DNA of 64,000 bases from CAYYMH01 sp964472785. Lineage in GTDB: Bacteria > Zhuqueibacterota > Zhuqueibacteria > Thermofontimicrobiales > Thermofontimicrobiaceae. Location: NCBI GenBank assembly GCA_964472785.1, contig CAYYMH010000009.1, forward strand, positions 1-64,000. The letters run 5' to 3'. The notes under the pieces are model-generated. The model saw only the letters and a program-made list of their open reading frames with translations. It searched no databases and was not told the DNA's origin. The first letter of the stretch is position 1, and every line of letters begins with the position of its first letter. Of the stretch, positions 26,078 to 35,480 are shown one piece after another. Both the position numbers and the translations under genes were made by a program.

Positions 26078-27619
26078 TTATTCCCATTCGATCGTGCTCG
26101 GCGGTTTTGAGCTAATATCGTACACCACACGATTTATTCCCTTTACTTCATTGATGATCCGATTAGCGACTTTTCCCAGCACTTCCGGCGGAAGTTTTGC
26201 CCAATCCGCAGTCATGGCATCTTCGCTGGTCACTGCCCGCAGCGCAATCACCGCTTCGTAGGTCCGCTCGTCTCCCATAACGCCGACCGTTTGAACCGGC
26301 AGTAGAACCGAAAACGCCTGCCAGACTTTTTGGTAAAAATTATAATTCCGCAATTCCTCTATAAAGATGGAATCCGCATTTCTTAATAATTCCAGCCGTT
26401 CATCGGTGATCTCGCCTAAAATGCGTACTGCCAAACCGGGACCCGGGAAAGGATGACGTGAGATTAACTTTTCCGGCAATCCGAGTTTTTTTCCGACCTC
26501 ACGGACTTCATCTTTGAACAATTCTCGAAGTGGTTCGATCAGTTTCAGGTGCATTTTTTCCGGCAAACCGCCGACATTATGGTGGCTTTTAATAACAGCA
26601 GATGGTCCCTTGACAGACACACTTTCGATAACGTCAGGATACAATGTCCCTTGTACAAGATATTCTACATTTTCGATTTTTTTAGCCACTTGCTCAAACG
26701 TTTTGATAAATTCATCCCCGATAATCTTTCTTTTTTGTTCGGGATCAACAACTCCTTTCAACCTTCGGAGAAAATTCTCACTGGCATCGACAAATTCAAA
26801 ATTCAATTTAAAATCATTCTCAAACACATTCCGAACTTCTTCAGCCTCATTTTTTCTTAACAGTCCGTTGTCAACAAACACGCAGGTAAGTTGTGCTCCG
26901 ATAGCTTCACTCACTAAAACGGCTGCGACAGAGCTATCTACGCCACCGGATAAACCGCAGATTACCTTGCTATCCCCAACTAATTTTCTGATATTTTTGA
27001 CTGAATCATTAATAAAAGATTGTGCTGTCCATTTTCCCCTGCAATTCACCACCTCAAATACGAAATTTCTAATAAACTGGTCTCCGGAATCAGTGTGGGC
27101 AACTTCAGGGTGAAATTGCAATCCATAAATTTTATCCGATACATGTTTAATGAGACAATTCGGCGAATTGGGAGTTGTTCCTAAAACCTGAAAATCACCA
27201 GGCAATTTCTCCACCCGGTCTCCGTGACTCATCCAGACACGGAGCGGCGCTTGAATCTCTTTTAACAACGGATCTGACTCATGAAACGACATCAGCGCAT
27301 GTCCGTATTCCCTGTGCGCCGCCCGTTCAACCTTACCGCCCAATAAATGTGTTATTAATTGTAAACCATAACAAATCCCCAAAATCGGAATGTTCAACTC
27401 AAATATTTTCCGGTCGATTGTCGGCGCATCGTCGCTATAAACTGACGACGGACCACCTGACAGGATGATTCCTTTGGGGTTCATTTTTTTGATTTCCGCT
27501 ATCGAATAATTAAACGGCTTTATCTCTGAATACACACCATGTTCCCGGACGCGCCGGGCGATAAGTTGTGTGTATTGCGAACCAAAATCAAGAATTAAAA
27601 TGGTTTCTTCGTGTATCAT
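26078..27619 (-). CDS. guaA: GMP synthase (glutamine-hydrolyzing)
   Basis: The 513-residue enzyme amidates XMP to GMP. It has a class I glutaminase domain (ILDFGSQYTQLIARR start, nucleophile in GICYGLQ, His/Glu in QFHPEVAH) joined to an ATP pyrophosphatase domain with the SGGVDSSVAA loop. The C-terminal dimerisation domain ends DISSKPPSTIEWE. Length and motifs are standard. It follows surE by 15 bases and precedes glmS, and both enzymes use glutamine as nitrogen donor. No riboswitch is seen in front of it. Confidence 0.97.
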   Translation of the reverse strand: MIHEETILILDFGSQYTQLIARRVREHGVYSEIKPFNYSIAEIKKMNPKGIILSGGPSSVYSDDAPTIDRKIFELNIPILGICYGLQLITHLLGGKVERAAHREYGHALMSFHESDPLLKEIQAPLRVWMSHGDRVEKLPGDFQVLGTTPNSPNCLIKHVSDKIYGLQFHPEVAHTDSGDQFIRNFVFEVVNCRGKWTAQSFINDSVKNIRKLVGDSKVICGLSGGVDSSVAAVLVSEAIGAQLTCVFVDNGLLRKNEAEEVRNVFENDFKLNFEFVDASENFLRRLKGVVDPEQKRKIIGDEFIKTFEQVAKKIENVEYLVQGTLYPDVIESVSVKGPSAVIKSHHNVGGLPEKMHLKLIEPLRELFKDEVREVGKKLGLPEKLISRHPFPGPGLAVRILGEITDERLELLRNADSIFIEELRNYNFYQKVWQAFSVLLPVQTVGVMGDERTYEAVIALRAVTSEDAMTADWAKLPPEVLGKVANRIINEVKGINRVVYDISSKPPSTIEWE

Positions 27620-27634
27620 TATCAGCTTTTCGCT

Positions 27635-28393
27635 TTAAAAGGTGATATTCCAATCCCTCAACTCTTTTATCACTTTATAATTCGTTAGATCAAAGTGTAT
27701 CGGCGTGATCGATATTTTTTTATTTAATATGGCACGGTCATCCACATCCGGTTCGGTTTCTAATTCAAATTTTTGCCCGGTTAGCCAGTAATACACGCGA
27801 TTGTGCGGATCTGATCGTTTATCAAATTCTTCGCGGTACATGGCATTTCCCTGTCGCGTAATCTCAACACCATTTAACTCATCTTCACTTTTAACCGATG
27901 GCACATTCACATTCAATAGTGTGCCCTTTGGCAATCCTTTTTCCGCAACAATCCTGGATAATTTTTTTGCAAATCTCGCTGCCACTTCAAAGTATGGCTT
28001 GACAAATGTAGTGAGTGAAATAGCGAATGACGGAATATTCAAAAACACACCCTCTGTGGCGGCAGAAACAGTGCCTGAATAAATAATGTTAACTCCTGTG
28101 TTTGATCCCAAATTAATCCCGGAGATCACCAAATCCGGCTTAATATTTAAAGCCCAGTATGCTAACTTGACACAATCAGCAGGAGTACCATTTACGGCAT
28201 GTCCAAAGAACGTATCATTTTTATAAAAATCTTTCACACGTAATGGGTCCGACAGTGTGATAGCGTGACCGACGGCACTTTTTTCACTGTCAGGTGCGAC
28301 CACATGGACCTCGGCGATTTTTCGAATTTCCTTATGGAGTGCATATAACCCTGGCGCACCAATTCCATCATCATTGGTCAATAATATTTTCAT
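27635..28393 (-). CDS. surE: 5'/3'-nucleotidase SurE
   Basis: The 252-residue metal-dependent phosphatase removes phosphate from nucleoside monophosphates and is linked to stationary-phase survival. It begins KILLTNDDGIGAPGL with the DD metal ligands, and has APDSEKSAVGHAITL, NGTPADCVKLA and SGINLGSNTG. The ATG at 28393 is preferred over the in-frame codon at 28435, because the added residues are not part of the family and lie deeper inside accD. It overlaps accD by 23 bases, so the two are transcribed together. Confidence 0.93.
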   Translation of the reverse strand: MKILLTNDDGIGAPGLYALHKEIRKIAEVHVVAPDSEKSAVGHAITLSDPLRVKDFYKNDTFFGHAVNGTPADCVKLAYWALNIKPDLVISGINLGSNTGVNIIYSGTVSAATEGVFLNIPSFAISLTTFVKPYFEVAARFAKKLSRIVAEKGLPKGTLLNVNVPSVKSEDELNGVEITRQGNAMYREEFDKRSDPHNRVYYWLTGQKFELETEPDVDDRAILNKKISITPIHFDLTNYKVIKELRDWNITF

Positions 28394-29264
28394 TTTCTGT
28401 TTTTTCACTTTCTGTAAATTCCTTCCCTTCGCCAAAAAAATCTAAATACAAGGTTAACTTGTTCTTCATTTCACTTCGCGGATAAATAGCATCAATAAAA
28501 CCATGTTTAAGTAAAAACTCGGCTGTTTGAAATCCTTCCGGCAGATCCTGACCAATTGTCTGCTTGATCACACGTGGCCCAGCAAAGCCAATCAAAGCGC
28601 CAGGCTCTGCAAGTATCACATCGCCTAACATCGCATAACTCGCGGAAACCCCGCCGGTTGTCGGATTTGTAAGAATAGAAATGTACGGAAGGTGTTGATC
28701 TGACAATTTTGCCAGAAAAGCAGATGTCTTCGCCATTTGCATCAAAGAAAGCGCGCCTTCCATCATTCTTGCACCGCCGGATGCAGAAACAATAATCAAC
28801 GGTAGCCGTTGCTTTAATGCAACATCTGTAGCCCTGGCAATTTTTTCGCCGACGACCGAACCCATACTTCCACCGATAAAAGAAAAATTCATCACCGTAA
28901 AAACGACCCGGTGGCCGTTAATTTTTCCAAATCCGGTTAATACTGCTTCATTGGTTCCCGTTTTTTTAATACTTGCTTTTAGCTGATCACTGTATCTTTT
29001 GGCGGCTTTAAATTTCAACTTATCTTTTGATTTGATGTGCTGATTAAACTCATCAAATTCCCCATCATCCAATAGAATGTTAATATAATTCTTGCTGACA
29101 ATTCTGAAGTGATAACCACATTTCAGGCAAACGTAAAGATTTCGGTCAAGTTCTTTTTTATATATTATTTCCCCGCACTGATCACATTTTAGCCACAAAC
29201 CACCCGGAAGATCTTTTTTCTTTTGCGGGATTAAACCGAACTTTTCTCTTTTAAACCAAGCCAT
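28371..29264 (-). CDS. accD: Acetyl-CoA carboxylase carboxyltransferase subunit beta
   Basis: The 297-residue subunit works with AccA to move the carboxyl group from biotin to acetyl-CoA, giving malonyl-CoA for fatty acid synthesis. The zinc ribbon has Cys27, Cys30, Cys46 and Cys49. The crotonase-like core shows NFSFIGGSMGSVVGEK, SASGGARMMEGALSLMQMAK and PTTGGVSASYA. The length fits. It overlaps rimI by 14 bases upstream and surE downstream. No accA is in the window. Confidence 0.96.
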   Translation of the reverse strand: MAWFKREKFGLIPQKKKDLPGGLWLKCDQCGEIIYKKELDRNLYVCLKCGYHFRIVSKNYINILLDDGEFDEFNQHIKSKDKLKFKAAKRYSDQLKASIKKTGTNEAVLTGFGKINGHRVVFTVMNFSFIGGSMGSVVGEKIARATDVALKQRLPLIIVSASGGARMMEGALSLMQMAKTSAFLAKLSDQHLPYISILTNPTTGGVSASYAMLGDVILAEPGALIGFAGPRVIKQTIGQDLPEGFQTAEFLLKHGFIDAIYPRSEMKNKLTLYLDFFGEGKEFTESEKTENENIIDQ

Positions 29265-29841
29265 AAGAATTCTCCAAATTTATTTTTTTATGCATCAGGA
29301 GTGCATCTTCATTTTCTTTACGGTAATAATTTACTCTGACGCCACTTATATCAAATCCAAATTTTTTGTACAAGTGAATTGCTGCTTCATTGCTTTTCCT
29401 GACTTCCAGATGAATATGCCGACATTTTTTTTCAATAGCGATTTGTAAACTCATCCACAACATTGCCTTTCCAAATCCGAAGCCGCGATTTTCCGGTAAT
29501 ACCGCCAAGTTGCTAAAATGGAATTCGTCATAAATCACATAAGAAATTGCATACGCAATGATTCTACCATCCTCCAATCCAACGATAGAAACATTATAAT
29601 CTCGATCACTGAGACGAAAAAGAAAGCCTTCCAAAGACCAGGGAGAAGGGAAAATCTGCCGCTCAATCTTTTGAACTTCTGATACATCCCAGGAGTACAT
29701 CCAGCGAACAAACAGTTTGTTATTATGCGAACAACTAAATTCAAGCCCCTGATTCAATACATCTGTCCATTTTCGATTTAGGGGAAATCGATAGTTTTGG
29801 CTCAGATTTATTTTTGAAAAATCTATTTTTTTATAATCCAC
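29251..29841 (-). CDS. rimI: Ribosomal protein S18 alanine N-acetyltransferase-like (RimI)
   Basis: This GNAT-family acetyltransferase, 196 residues from the GTG at 29841, has the RimI pattern IFPSPWSLEGF, NLAVLPENRGFGFGKAML, LEVRKSNEAAIHLYKKFGF and the RVNYYRKENEDALLM end. RimI acetylates the N-terminus of S18. It follows tsaB by an 11-base overlap, the order seen in many genomes. The first 47 residues are not in the family, and the ATG at 29700 (MYSWDVSEVQKIERQIF) would give a typical length of about 150. A weak AAAGAAG-like site supports the longer GTG form, so the start is undecided. Confidence 0.82.
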   Translation of the reverse strand: MDYKKIDFSKINLSQNYRFPLNRKWTDVLNQGLEFSCSHNNKLFVRWMYSWDVSEVQKIERQIFPSPWSLEGFLFRLSDRDYNVSIVGLEDGRIIAYAISYVIYDEFHFSNLAVLPENRGFGFGKAMLWMSLQIAIEKKCRHIHLEVRKSNEAAIHLYKKFGFDISGVRVNYYRKENEDALLMHKKINLENSYGLV

Positions 29842-30514
29842 GCTTCTTTTTAGCTTTAAAATCTTTTAGGTAAAAAGGAACCAACGCTTCAATATTTTCT
29901 GTTTCGTGATTTAAAAATTTTTGATAACCCAAAAAAGCAACAGCGTATCCACTTGCCAGACAAAATTCTTCCGGAATTAACTCGACATACCTTTTCAAAT
30001 GATCGGTTAAATGTTCTTTCAAATCTTTCAATCCAAAATTCATCAGATACGTTTTCTTTTTGATCAAATGATTCATATCTTTTGTATCAATCAGCTGGTA
30101 TTCAGTTTTTTTTTCTATGTATCCGTTTTTGAATGAAAAGAGCGCTGTATATGCTTCGCTGCCTTGTGCTTTGAGCAAAGGACAAACCTGGGTTGAAACA
30201 TAGCGCATTTGCCAAACCAGTGCATCCAGCGTAGGCACAGCTACAATTGGCAAACTATTGGCAAATGCAAGTCCCTTCACTGTCGCCAAGCCGATTCGCA
30301 AGCCCGTGAACGAACCCGGTCCAATCGAAACAGCAATCCCGTCTATTTGATTAAGCGAAAAACCAACATCACCCAGCATCCGCTCGACAGCGACCAGTAA
30401 TTTTTCTGCATGTGCTTTTTGAATGTTGGTTCGACACTCATGAATCAGCCTTTTTTTATCTGTCAGTGCAACGGCTAAAACATCCGTTGCCGTGTCAATC
30501 CCCAGTATCTTCAA
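29831..30514 (-). CDS. tsaB: tRNA threonylcarbamoyladenosine synthesis protein TsaB
   Basis: The 227-residue ASKHA-fold protein partners TsaD in t6A37 tRNA modification. It begins KILGIDTATDVLAVALT, and carries HAEKLLVAVERML, GPGSFTGLRIGLATVKGLAFA and PTLDALVWQM, all typical. It overlaps tsaE by four bases (ATGA) and rimI by 11 bases. With tsaE and the distant tsaD (40550-41542), most of the t6A complex is in this window. The tsaC/sua5 gene is not seen. Confidence 0.93.
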   Translation of the reverse strand: MKILGIDTATDVLAVALTDKKRLIHECRTNIQKAHAEKLLVAVERMLGDVGFSLNQIDGIAVSIGPGSFTGLRIGLATVKGLAFANSLPIVAVPTLDALVWQMRYVSTQVCPLLKAQGSEAYTALFSFKNGYIEKKTEYQLIDTKDMNHLIKKKTYLMNFGLKDLKEHLTDHLKRYVELIPEEFCLASGYAVAFLGYQKFLNHETENIEALVPFYLKDFKAKKKRGL

Positions 30515-31035
30515 ATTGAATTTCCGATATTTAGTTCAAGGTCTCGTTGTTTGCAGAAACGATTGTTGGTTACTTTTTGCCACGATCGCCTTCTTATTTT
30601 ATCGCCAATTGGTAGTATTTTGAAAATCCTTTCGTTTTCACGGCCGGAATCAAAAAAACCTTTCAAATTAATCTCAATGCGATTCTCTGGTAAAAGATGA
30701 CTGGCACGTTCACTCCACTCGACCAAACAGACACCGTCGCCATAAAAATATTCTTCATAACCCAGATCATAAATTTCTTGCGGCGAATCAATCCGATAAA
30801 AGTCAAAATGATAAACCGGATATTTTCCCGGATATTCATTTATTATCGTAAACGTCGGACTCGAAACCTCATCAGCACAATTTAGTCCCTGGCAGATACC
30901 ACGAACAAGACACGTTTTTCCGCTTCCCAATTCTCCGAACATGGCGACAACATCGCCGGGGAACAAAAGTTCACTTAACTTTTCGCCTAATTCCAGCGTC
31001 TCTGTTACACTTTTTGTTTTACAATAAATTTCCAT
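30511..31035 (-). CDS. tsaE: tRNA threonylcarbamoyladenosine synthesis ATPase TsaE
   Basis: The 174-residue P-loop ATPase supports t6A synthesis with TsaB and TsaD. It has FGELGSGKTCLVRGICQGL, the SSPTFTIINEYPG switch and HFDFYRIDSPQEIYDLG before the LVEWSERA motif. A C-terminal tail of about 25 residues (RRSWQKVTNNRF region) goes beyond the usual family length. It lies six bases after porX and overlaps tsaB by four bases, so it is part of the same long transcript. Confidence 0.93.
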   Translation of the reverse strand: MEIYCKTKSVTETLELGEKLSELLFPGDVVAMFGELGSGKTCLVRGICQGLNCADEVSSPTFTIINEYPGKYPVYHFDFYRIDSPQEIYDLGYEEYFYGDGVCLVEWSERASHLLPENRIEINLKGFFDSGRENERIFKILPIGDKIRRRSWQKVTNNRFCKQRDLELNIGNSI

Positions 31036-31041
31036 AATTTT

Positions 31042-32601
31042 CTATTTTGGTTCTAATTTAATCACCGGCATGATCATTTCCTCCATGGAAACGCCGCCGT
31101 GTTGAAAAGTATCCCGATAATAATTCAAATAATGGTGGTATTCAGTCGGATAAACAAAATAGTAATCTTCTTTTGCGATCAAATAGTTAGTATTGATGTG
31201 TTTGCTCGGCAATTTGTAATCGACCGGATTTTTGATGTTAATCGCGTACTTGGTATCACATTTCAGACTTTTACCGTGCTTATACCTTAAGTTGGTTGAT
31301 GTCTCGCGGTCGCCGAGCACTTTCGCCCCCCGCATGCTGCGGATACTGCCGTGGTCTGAAGTAATGATTATTGTCGAGCCCACTTTGACTAAACTTTCCA
31401 AAATCTTGAGAAACATCGAGTGCTCAAACCAGGAGCGTGTCAACGAACGAAATGCAGATTCATCCGGGGAAATTTCCTTTAAAACCTCTGAATCGCTGCG
31501 GCTATGCGCTAAAAAATCAATAAAATTAAATACAATTGCCAGTAAAGAGGTTTTGGCAAAATTGACAATGTTTTTGTTCAGGTTGCGAGCCTCTTTTGAT
31601 TCCAAAATTTTAATATACTTCAGGCTTTTCTTTTTACTGATCTGATTTCGTTCCAGTTGTAAACTTAAATATTTATGTTCATAACGATTTCTGCTTCTCT
31701 CATCAACAGCATCTTTCCCCCAAATCTCCGGATATGTTTTGCTCATTTCATAAGGTGTCAAACCTGAGAAGATTGAATTCCTGGAATATGGCGTTGCCGT
31801 GGGCAATATGGAAAAATAGTAGCTTTTGCTAATTTGGAAGTATGGGTACAAAAGCGGCTCCATTGCCAACCATTGATCAACCCTTAAATTATCCACAACA
31901 ATAAAAACAACGTTATCCCTGGTTTGTAGTATTGGCGAGACAAACTCTTTCATGATATCCATAGATAACAGCGGTCGGTTATCCATTTCCAGCCAATGGG
32001 GATAATTTTCTTCAATAAATTTTCCGAACGCAGCGTTGCATTCTCTTTTTTGATCCAGAATGGTCTGCTTTAATCCCAAACCCGGATGCTGGTCAATTTC
32101 CAATTCCCACTCTGTCAATTTTAAATAAATGCTAATCCAGTCAGGCGCATCCAAAGGTTCCATCAACCGCGCCGATATGTTCTGAAATCCCATTGTATAA
32201 TCGCGGGACAGTTTTTCGCTCTCGATTTTCTTTCCGTCCAATATTTTTTTACAGCTCAACAAAATCTGAGAAGGGTTCACAGGTTTTGTTAAATAATCAT
32301 CGATTCGACTTCCGATCGCCTCTTCCATTAAGGATTCCCCCTCACTTTTGGTAATCATAATAACCGGAAGCGACGAATCCAGCTCTTTAATTTCGATCAG
32401 TGCAGTTAGCCCGTCCATGCCATGCAACATTTCATCCAGCAAGATCAAATCAAACTTTCGTTCTTTGATCAGGATAATTCCATCTTCTGCATTAGGTACC
32501 GGCGTAATATTATATCCACGATTTTCCAAAAACATGATGTGCGGTTTCAGCAACTCGATTTCGTCATCAATCCATAATATATTTTTTTTGAAATCATTCA
32601 T
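31042..32601 (-). CDS. porX: PorX: response regulator fused to a PglZ-type phosphatase domain
   Basis: The 519-residue protein has a receiver domain (1-120) with acidic Asp12/Asp13, phospho-acceptor Asp56 (LLDEML) and Lys106. A PglZ alkaline-phosphatase-like domain follows, with VVDNLRVDQW (about 236-245), Thr270 in TATPYSRN and SDHGS near residue 405. This is the layout of PorX, which regulates type IX secretion genes in Bacteroidota and has been reported to hydrolyse cyclic and linear oligonucleotides. It begins the dense minus-strand operon down to glmS. Its presence agrees with the T9SS sorting domains at 36323-38929 and 3034-3320. The PorY kinase and SigP are not in the window. Confidence 0.88.
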   Translation of the reverse strand: MNDFKKNILWIDDEIELLKPHIMFLENRGYNITPVPNAEDGIILIKERKFDLILLDEMLHGMDGLTALIEIKELDSSLPVIMITKSEGESLMEEAIGSRIDDYLTKPVNPSQILLSCKKILDGKKIESEKLSRDYTMGFQNISARLMEPLDAPDWISIYLKLTEWELEIDQHPGLGLKQTILDQKRECNAAFGKFIEENYPHWLEMDNRPLLSMDIMKEFVSPILQTRDNVVFIVVDNLRVDQWLAMEPLLYPYFQISKSYYFSILPTATPYSRNSIFSGLTPYEMSKTYPEIWGKDAVDERSRNRYEHKYLSLQLERNQISKKKSLKYIKILESKEARNLNKNIVNFAKTSLLAIVFNFIDFLAHSRSDSEVLKEISPDESAFRSLTRSWFEHSMFLKILESLVKVGSTIIITSDHGSIRSMRGAKVLGDRETSTNLRYKHGKSLKCDTKYAINIKNPVDYKLPSKHINTNYLIAKEDYYFVYPTEYHHYLNYYRDTFQHGGVSMEEMIMPVIKLEPK

Positions 32602-32786
32602 ATTGTATTAATTCAACTTTTCTCTACTTTTTATTTTTCCACATTCAATTTTGTCAGCTTCGTGTCTATTTATAAGTTTTTATTATTCAAAAAGATAATC
32701 GTCTTGAATATTTAAGGTTAATTCACAGTTTAAAGTTAAAAGCCCAGCCGAAAAAGATGTTCCAAAATCCAACAGCGACACTTTAT

Positions 32787-33221
32787 TCAAATTCCGGATT
32801 GAATGTTCTCAAACTCTTTTATTTTAACGACAAACGCCTCCGGCAATCTTTTTATTTTTCGATTCTTGTAATCGAAACCGACCATATCTGTAAAACCATT
32901 AGCAACCTCTGTCTGATAAGCGCCATGCCCCATGATTTTGTACTCGATTCGAAAGCGTATTTTTTCCAGTTGTGATATTCGAACAAATATTTTTAACCGA
33001 TCTCCCCAAAACACCTCGGACTTATAATTAACGTGAGCCTGGCTCATAATTAAACTTGTTTCGTCACCAATTGACAATTCAGAGCAATCAAATTTTTTAA
33101 GATACCGAAGTCTCGCTTCCTGAAAAAAGGATAGATATTTATCATTTCCGAGATGTCCCCCGTAATTAATTTCATCAATACGAACATCCAATTCCGTTGA
33201 AAAGTTGTATTTTTCTTCCAT
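32787..33221 (-). CDS. Acyl-CoA thioesterase, hotdog fold (YbgC/4HBT family)
   Basis: The 144-residue hotdog-fold protein belongs to the 4-hydroxybenzoyl-CoA/YbgC-like thioesterase group, with VRIDEINYGGHLGNDKYLSFFQEARLRYL at the N-terminus and the later QLEKIRFRIEYKIM strand. It should hydrolyse a short or medium acyl-CoA in the cytoplasm, though the exact acyl chain is unknown. The catalytic acid is likely the Asp in RIDEINYGG, though the motif departs from the standard DTDAGGVVYH. It is 43 bases downstream of the TonB receptor on the same strand and may be at the end of that transcript. Confidence 0.8.
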   Translation of the reverse strand: MEEKYNFSTELDVRIDEINYGGHLGNDKYLSFFQEARLRYLKKFDCSELSIGDETSLIMSQAHVNYKSEVFWGDRLKIFVRISQLEKIRFRIEYKIMGHGAYQTEVANGFTDMVGFDYKNRKIKRLPEAFVVKIKEFENIQSGI

Positions 33222-33264
33222 TAATCAGTTCCTCGATTTTCAATTTTGAATCGCACGGGCGGTG

Positions 33265-35451
33265 CTAAAAACTTGCCATCACACCAACGGAAAAATTTCT
33301 AATCTCAGCCATCGACCGTTCAAGTTGCGTGTAGTAATAATCAAAGGCATTGTTCACCGCAATATGAAAATCATAATTGGCAAAATGATAAATAAGCCTG
33401 AAATCCCAAATCTTCTGTGGCACCCGATCATCGTACCTAAACAGTTTCACCGCCTCAATTCGACTCGCATATTGGAACTCCGCAAGAGCTTCCCAGTCGC
33501 CCCAACAAAAACACGGATTGAAAAATGCGATAACTTCCGGACGGTATGTTAACGGTTCGTGGGTGATTAAATTCTCGTGTTCCATTAAAGTCGCCGAAAC
33601 TTTGAGCCGCAACCGGTCGCGCCACCAATGACCAACACTGGCGATTTCGATTCCCTGAATACGCGCTTCCAGTAAATTCTGAAATTTCACAGCGACTTTG
33701 ATGTCCTGGGCAAAATTGATCTGACTCTGCCGCAAATCCACTTCGATCAGATTATGAAAATCATTTCTAAAAGCGCTGACTTCAAAATACCAATTCTGCT
33801 GAAGATACTGCTTTATTCCGATATCATAAGACCAAGATGTTTCCGCCTTTAAATCTTCATTTGCTTCTACGATAACGCTATTGTTTTCAAAACTCAAATA
33901 ACGTTCGGCGATTGTGGCTGCTCTGAAACCACTTCCCGCTGAAATTCGAAAAATGGTTGCTGAAAATGGCTTCCAATTCACTCCCATCCTTGGGCTTAAT
34001 AAACTCTGCGACAGCCCACCGATTAGTTTATAACGATCATAGCGCAGTCCCGGTGTCACTCTTAAGTTTTCTTGCACGCGGTATTCCGCCTGGCCATAGA
34101 GGCCGATGGTGTATCCCTCGTGATCGCCGAAATATTTTGTATTCCCGGTGTCCCACTTAAATTCCACGCCATAGGTTAAATCGAGATTTTTTCCCTGCAA
34201 ATAATCTCCCTGAATTTCAGCGCCAAATCCCCGTGCCGGATTAAAATCCGCCGTTTGGACAAATTGATTTCCCATTAACGTCATCAAATATGAGAGTCGG
34301 AACTTCAGAGCAGCTTTTGTGGAGAGAATCCAGTTATATTTGGTGTAAATACTTGCCATTTTCATTTCGCCGCGACTATTCCGGTTGGCTGGCGCAACTT
34401 CAAAGGGATGTTCCGGATCGTCCCATCCCACATAAAGTCCCTCGTTTCGAAAATTATACGAGCTATACCAGGTCCATTTTGAGCCATTTTTAAAATTATA
34501 TGTCAGTTTCCCGGAAACATTCCACCGTCGAAAATCTCCAGCTTCTGTATAACCTGTTGATACATGCCGTCCTACTGAAAAACGAAGTCCTATGGGCCCG
34601 AACCTTTTGTTATACAAAAAATCCGCCCGGCCATACTGAAGCGGTTGCTTTGTCCATTTCCACTTCTCATAACGTGGTTCATCATATTCTCCTGCTGTGA
34701 GTCTTAGAAAAGTTCTTCCCTCTTCCGTCGGAGATTTTGTAATAATATTGATCACACCACCCAGTGCAGATGTCCCCCACAGCGCTGATCCGGCTCCTTT
34801 GACCACTTCAATCCGTTCGATATCCAGCACAGGTAACAGGTCCCAGTTAAACTGGCCGGTATCACTGGACATGACCGGAACACCGTCCAGCAAAAGCAAG
34901 GTACGGTTGGCAGCGCCAATAGTATAACCAGTTGATCCCCGAATATTCACCTGATCACGGATGAAATTTACCCCCGGTACTGTTTTTAACGTTTCGTCAA
35001 CCCGAAGTACATTCCGCCGTCGAATCTCATTCGATGTGACAACTGAAATACTGCTCGGGGTTGAATCCAGTTCTTTTTGCATTTTGTTCGCCGTCACAAC
35101 CAGCGGATCAAAATCGATAACAGTCGATTCCAACTTAATGGATAAAGTCACCTCTTCATTGGACTCAACCTTTATATCCTTTACAACTTGTGGCCGGTGT
35201 CCTATCATGGAGGCTCTGATGTTGTAAACTCCTACCGGCACATTGTAAATAACAAACCGACCTTTCCCATCGCTGCTGGCGCCCAACATTGTATTTTCAA
35301 TTTGAATGTTGACCCCAACCAGTTTTTCACCGGATGTTAGCTCGGTTACCACACCAGTTATGATACCTTTTTCACTATTAGCAACAACATGCCATTGTGT
35401 CATCAGCAGTAAAATCGCTGTAAAAATTTGGATAATTTTAATTTTACTCAT
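33265..35451 (-). CDS. TonB-dependent receptor with carboxypeptidase-like N-terminal domain
   Basis: The 728-residue outer-membrane receptor has a signal peptide (1-24), a carboxypeptidase-regulatory-like Ig domain (30-115, SGEKLVGVNIQIENT... SIKLESTVIDF), and a plug with IRGSTGYTIGAANRTLLLLDGVPV and IEVVKGAGSALWGTSALGGVINIITK. A 22-strand barrel ends in NFSVGVMASF with a terminal Phe. It moves a bound ligand across the outer membrane using TonB energy. It follows a lipoprotein and a secreted peptidase gene in one operon, so the ligand may be a product of that enzyme. The substrate is unknown. Confidence 0.9.
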   Translation of the reverse strand: MSKIKIIQIFTAILLLMTQWHVVANSEKGIITGVVTELTSGEKLVGVNIQIENTMLGASSDGKGRFVIYNVPVGVYNIRASMIGHRPQVVKDIKVESNEEVTLSIKLESTVIDFDPLVVTANKMQKELDSTPSSISVVTSNEIRRRNVLRVDETLKTVPGVNFIRDQVNIRGSTGYTIGAANRTLLLLDGVPVMSSDTGQFNWDLLPVLDIERIEVVKGAGSALWGTSALGGVINIITKSPTEEGRTFLRLTAGEYDEPRYEKWKWTKQPLQYGRADFLYNKRFGPIGLRFSVGRHVSTGYTEAGDFRRWNVSGKLTYNFKNGSKWTWYSSYNFRNEGLYVGWDDPEHPFEVAPANRNSRGEMKMASIYTKYNWILSTKAALKFRLSYLMTLMGNQFVQTADFNPARGFGAEIQGDYLQGKNLDLTYGVEFKWDTGNTKYFGDHEGYTIGLYGQAEYRVQENLRVTPGLRYDRYKLIGGLSQSLLSPRMGVNWKPFSATIFRISAGSGFRAATIAERYLSFENNSVIVEANEDLKAETSWSYDIGIKQYLQQNWYFEVSAFRNDFHNLIEVDLRQSQINFAQDIKVAVKFQNLLEARIQGIEIASVGHWWRDRLRLKVSATLMEHENLITHEPLTYRPEVIAFFNPCFCWGDWEALAEFQYASRIEAVKLFRYDDRVPQKIWDFRLIYHFANYDFHIAVNNAFDYYYTQLERSMAEIRNFSVGVMASF

Positions 35452-35480
35452 AAGCGAAATATACTCAAGTTATTAATTTT

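Noticed and set aside
26514..27113. Long open frame opposite guaA
   Set aside because: It lies opposite a complete GMP synthase gene and its composition is a reflection of guaA codons.
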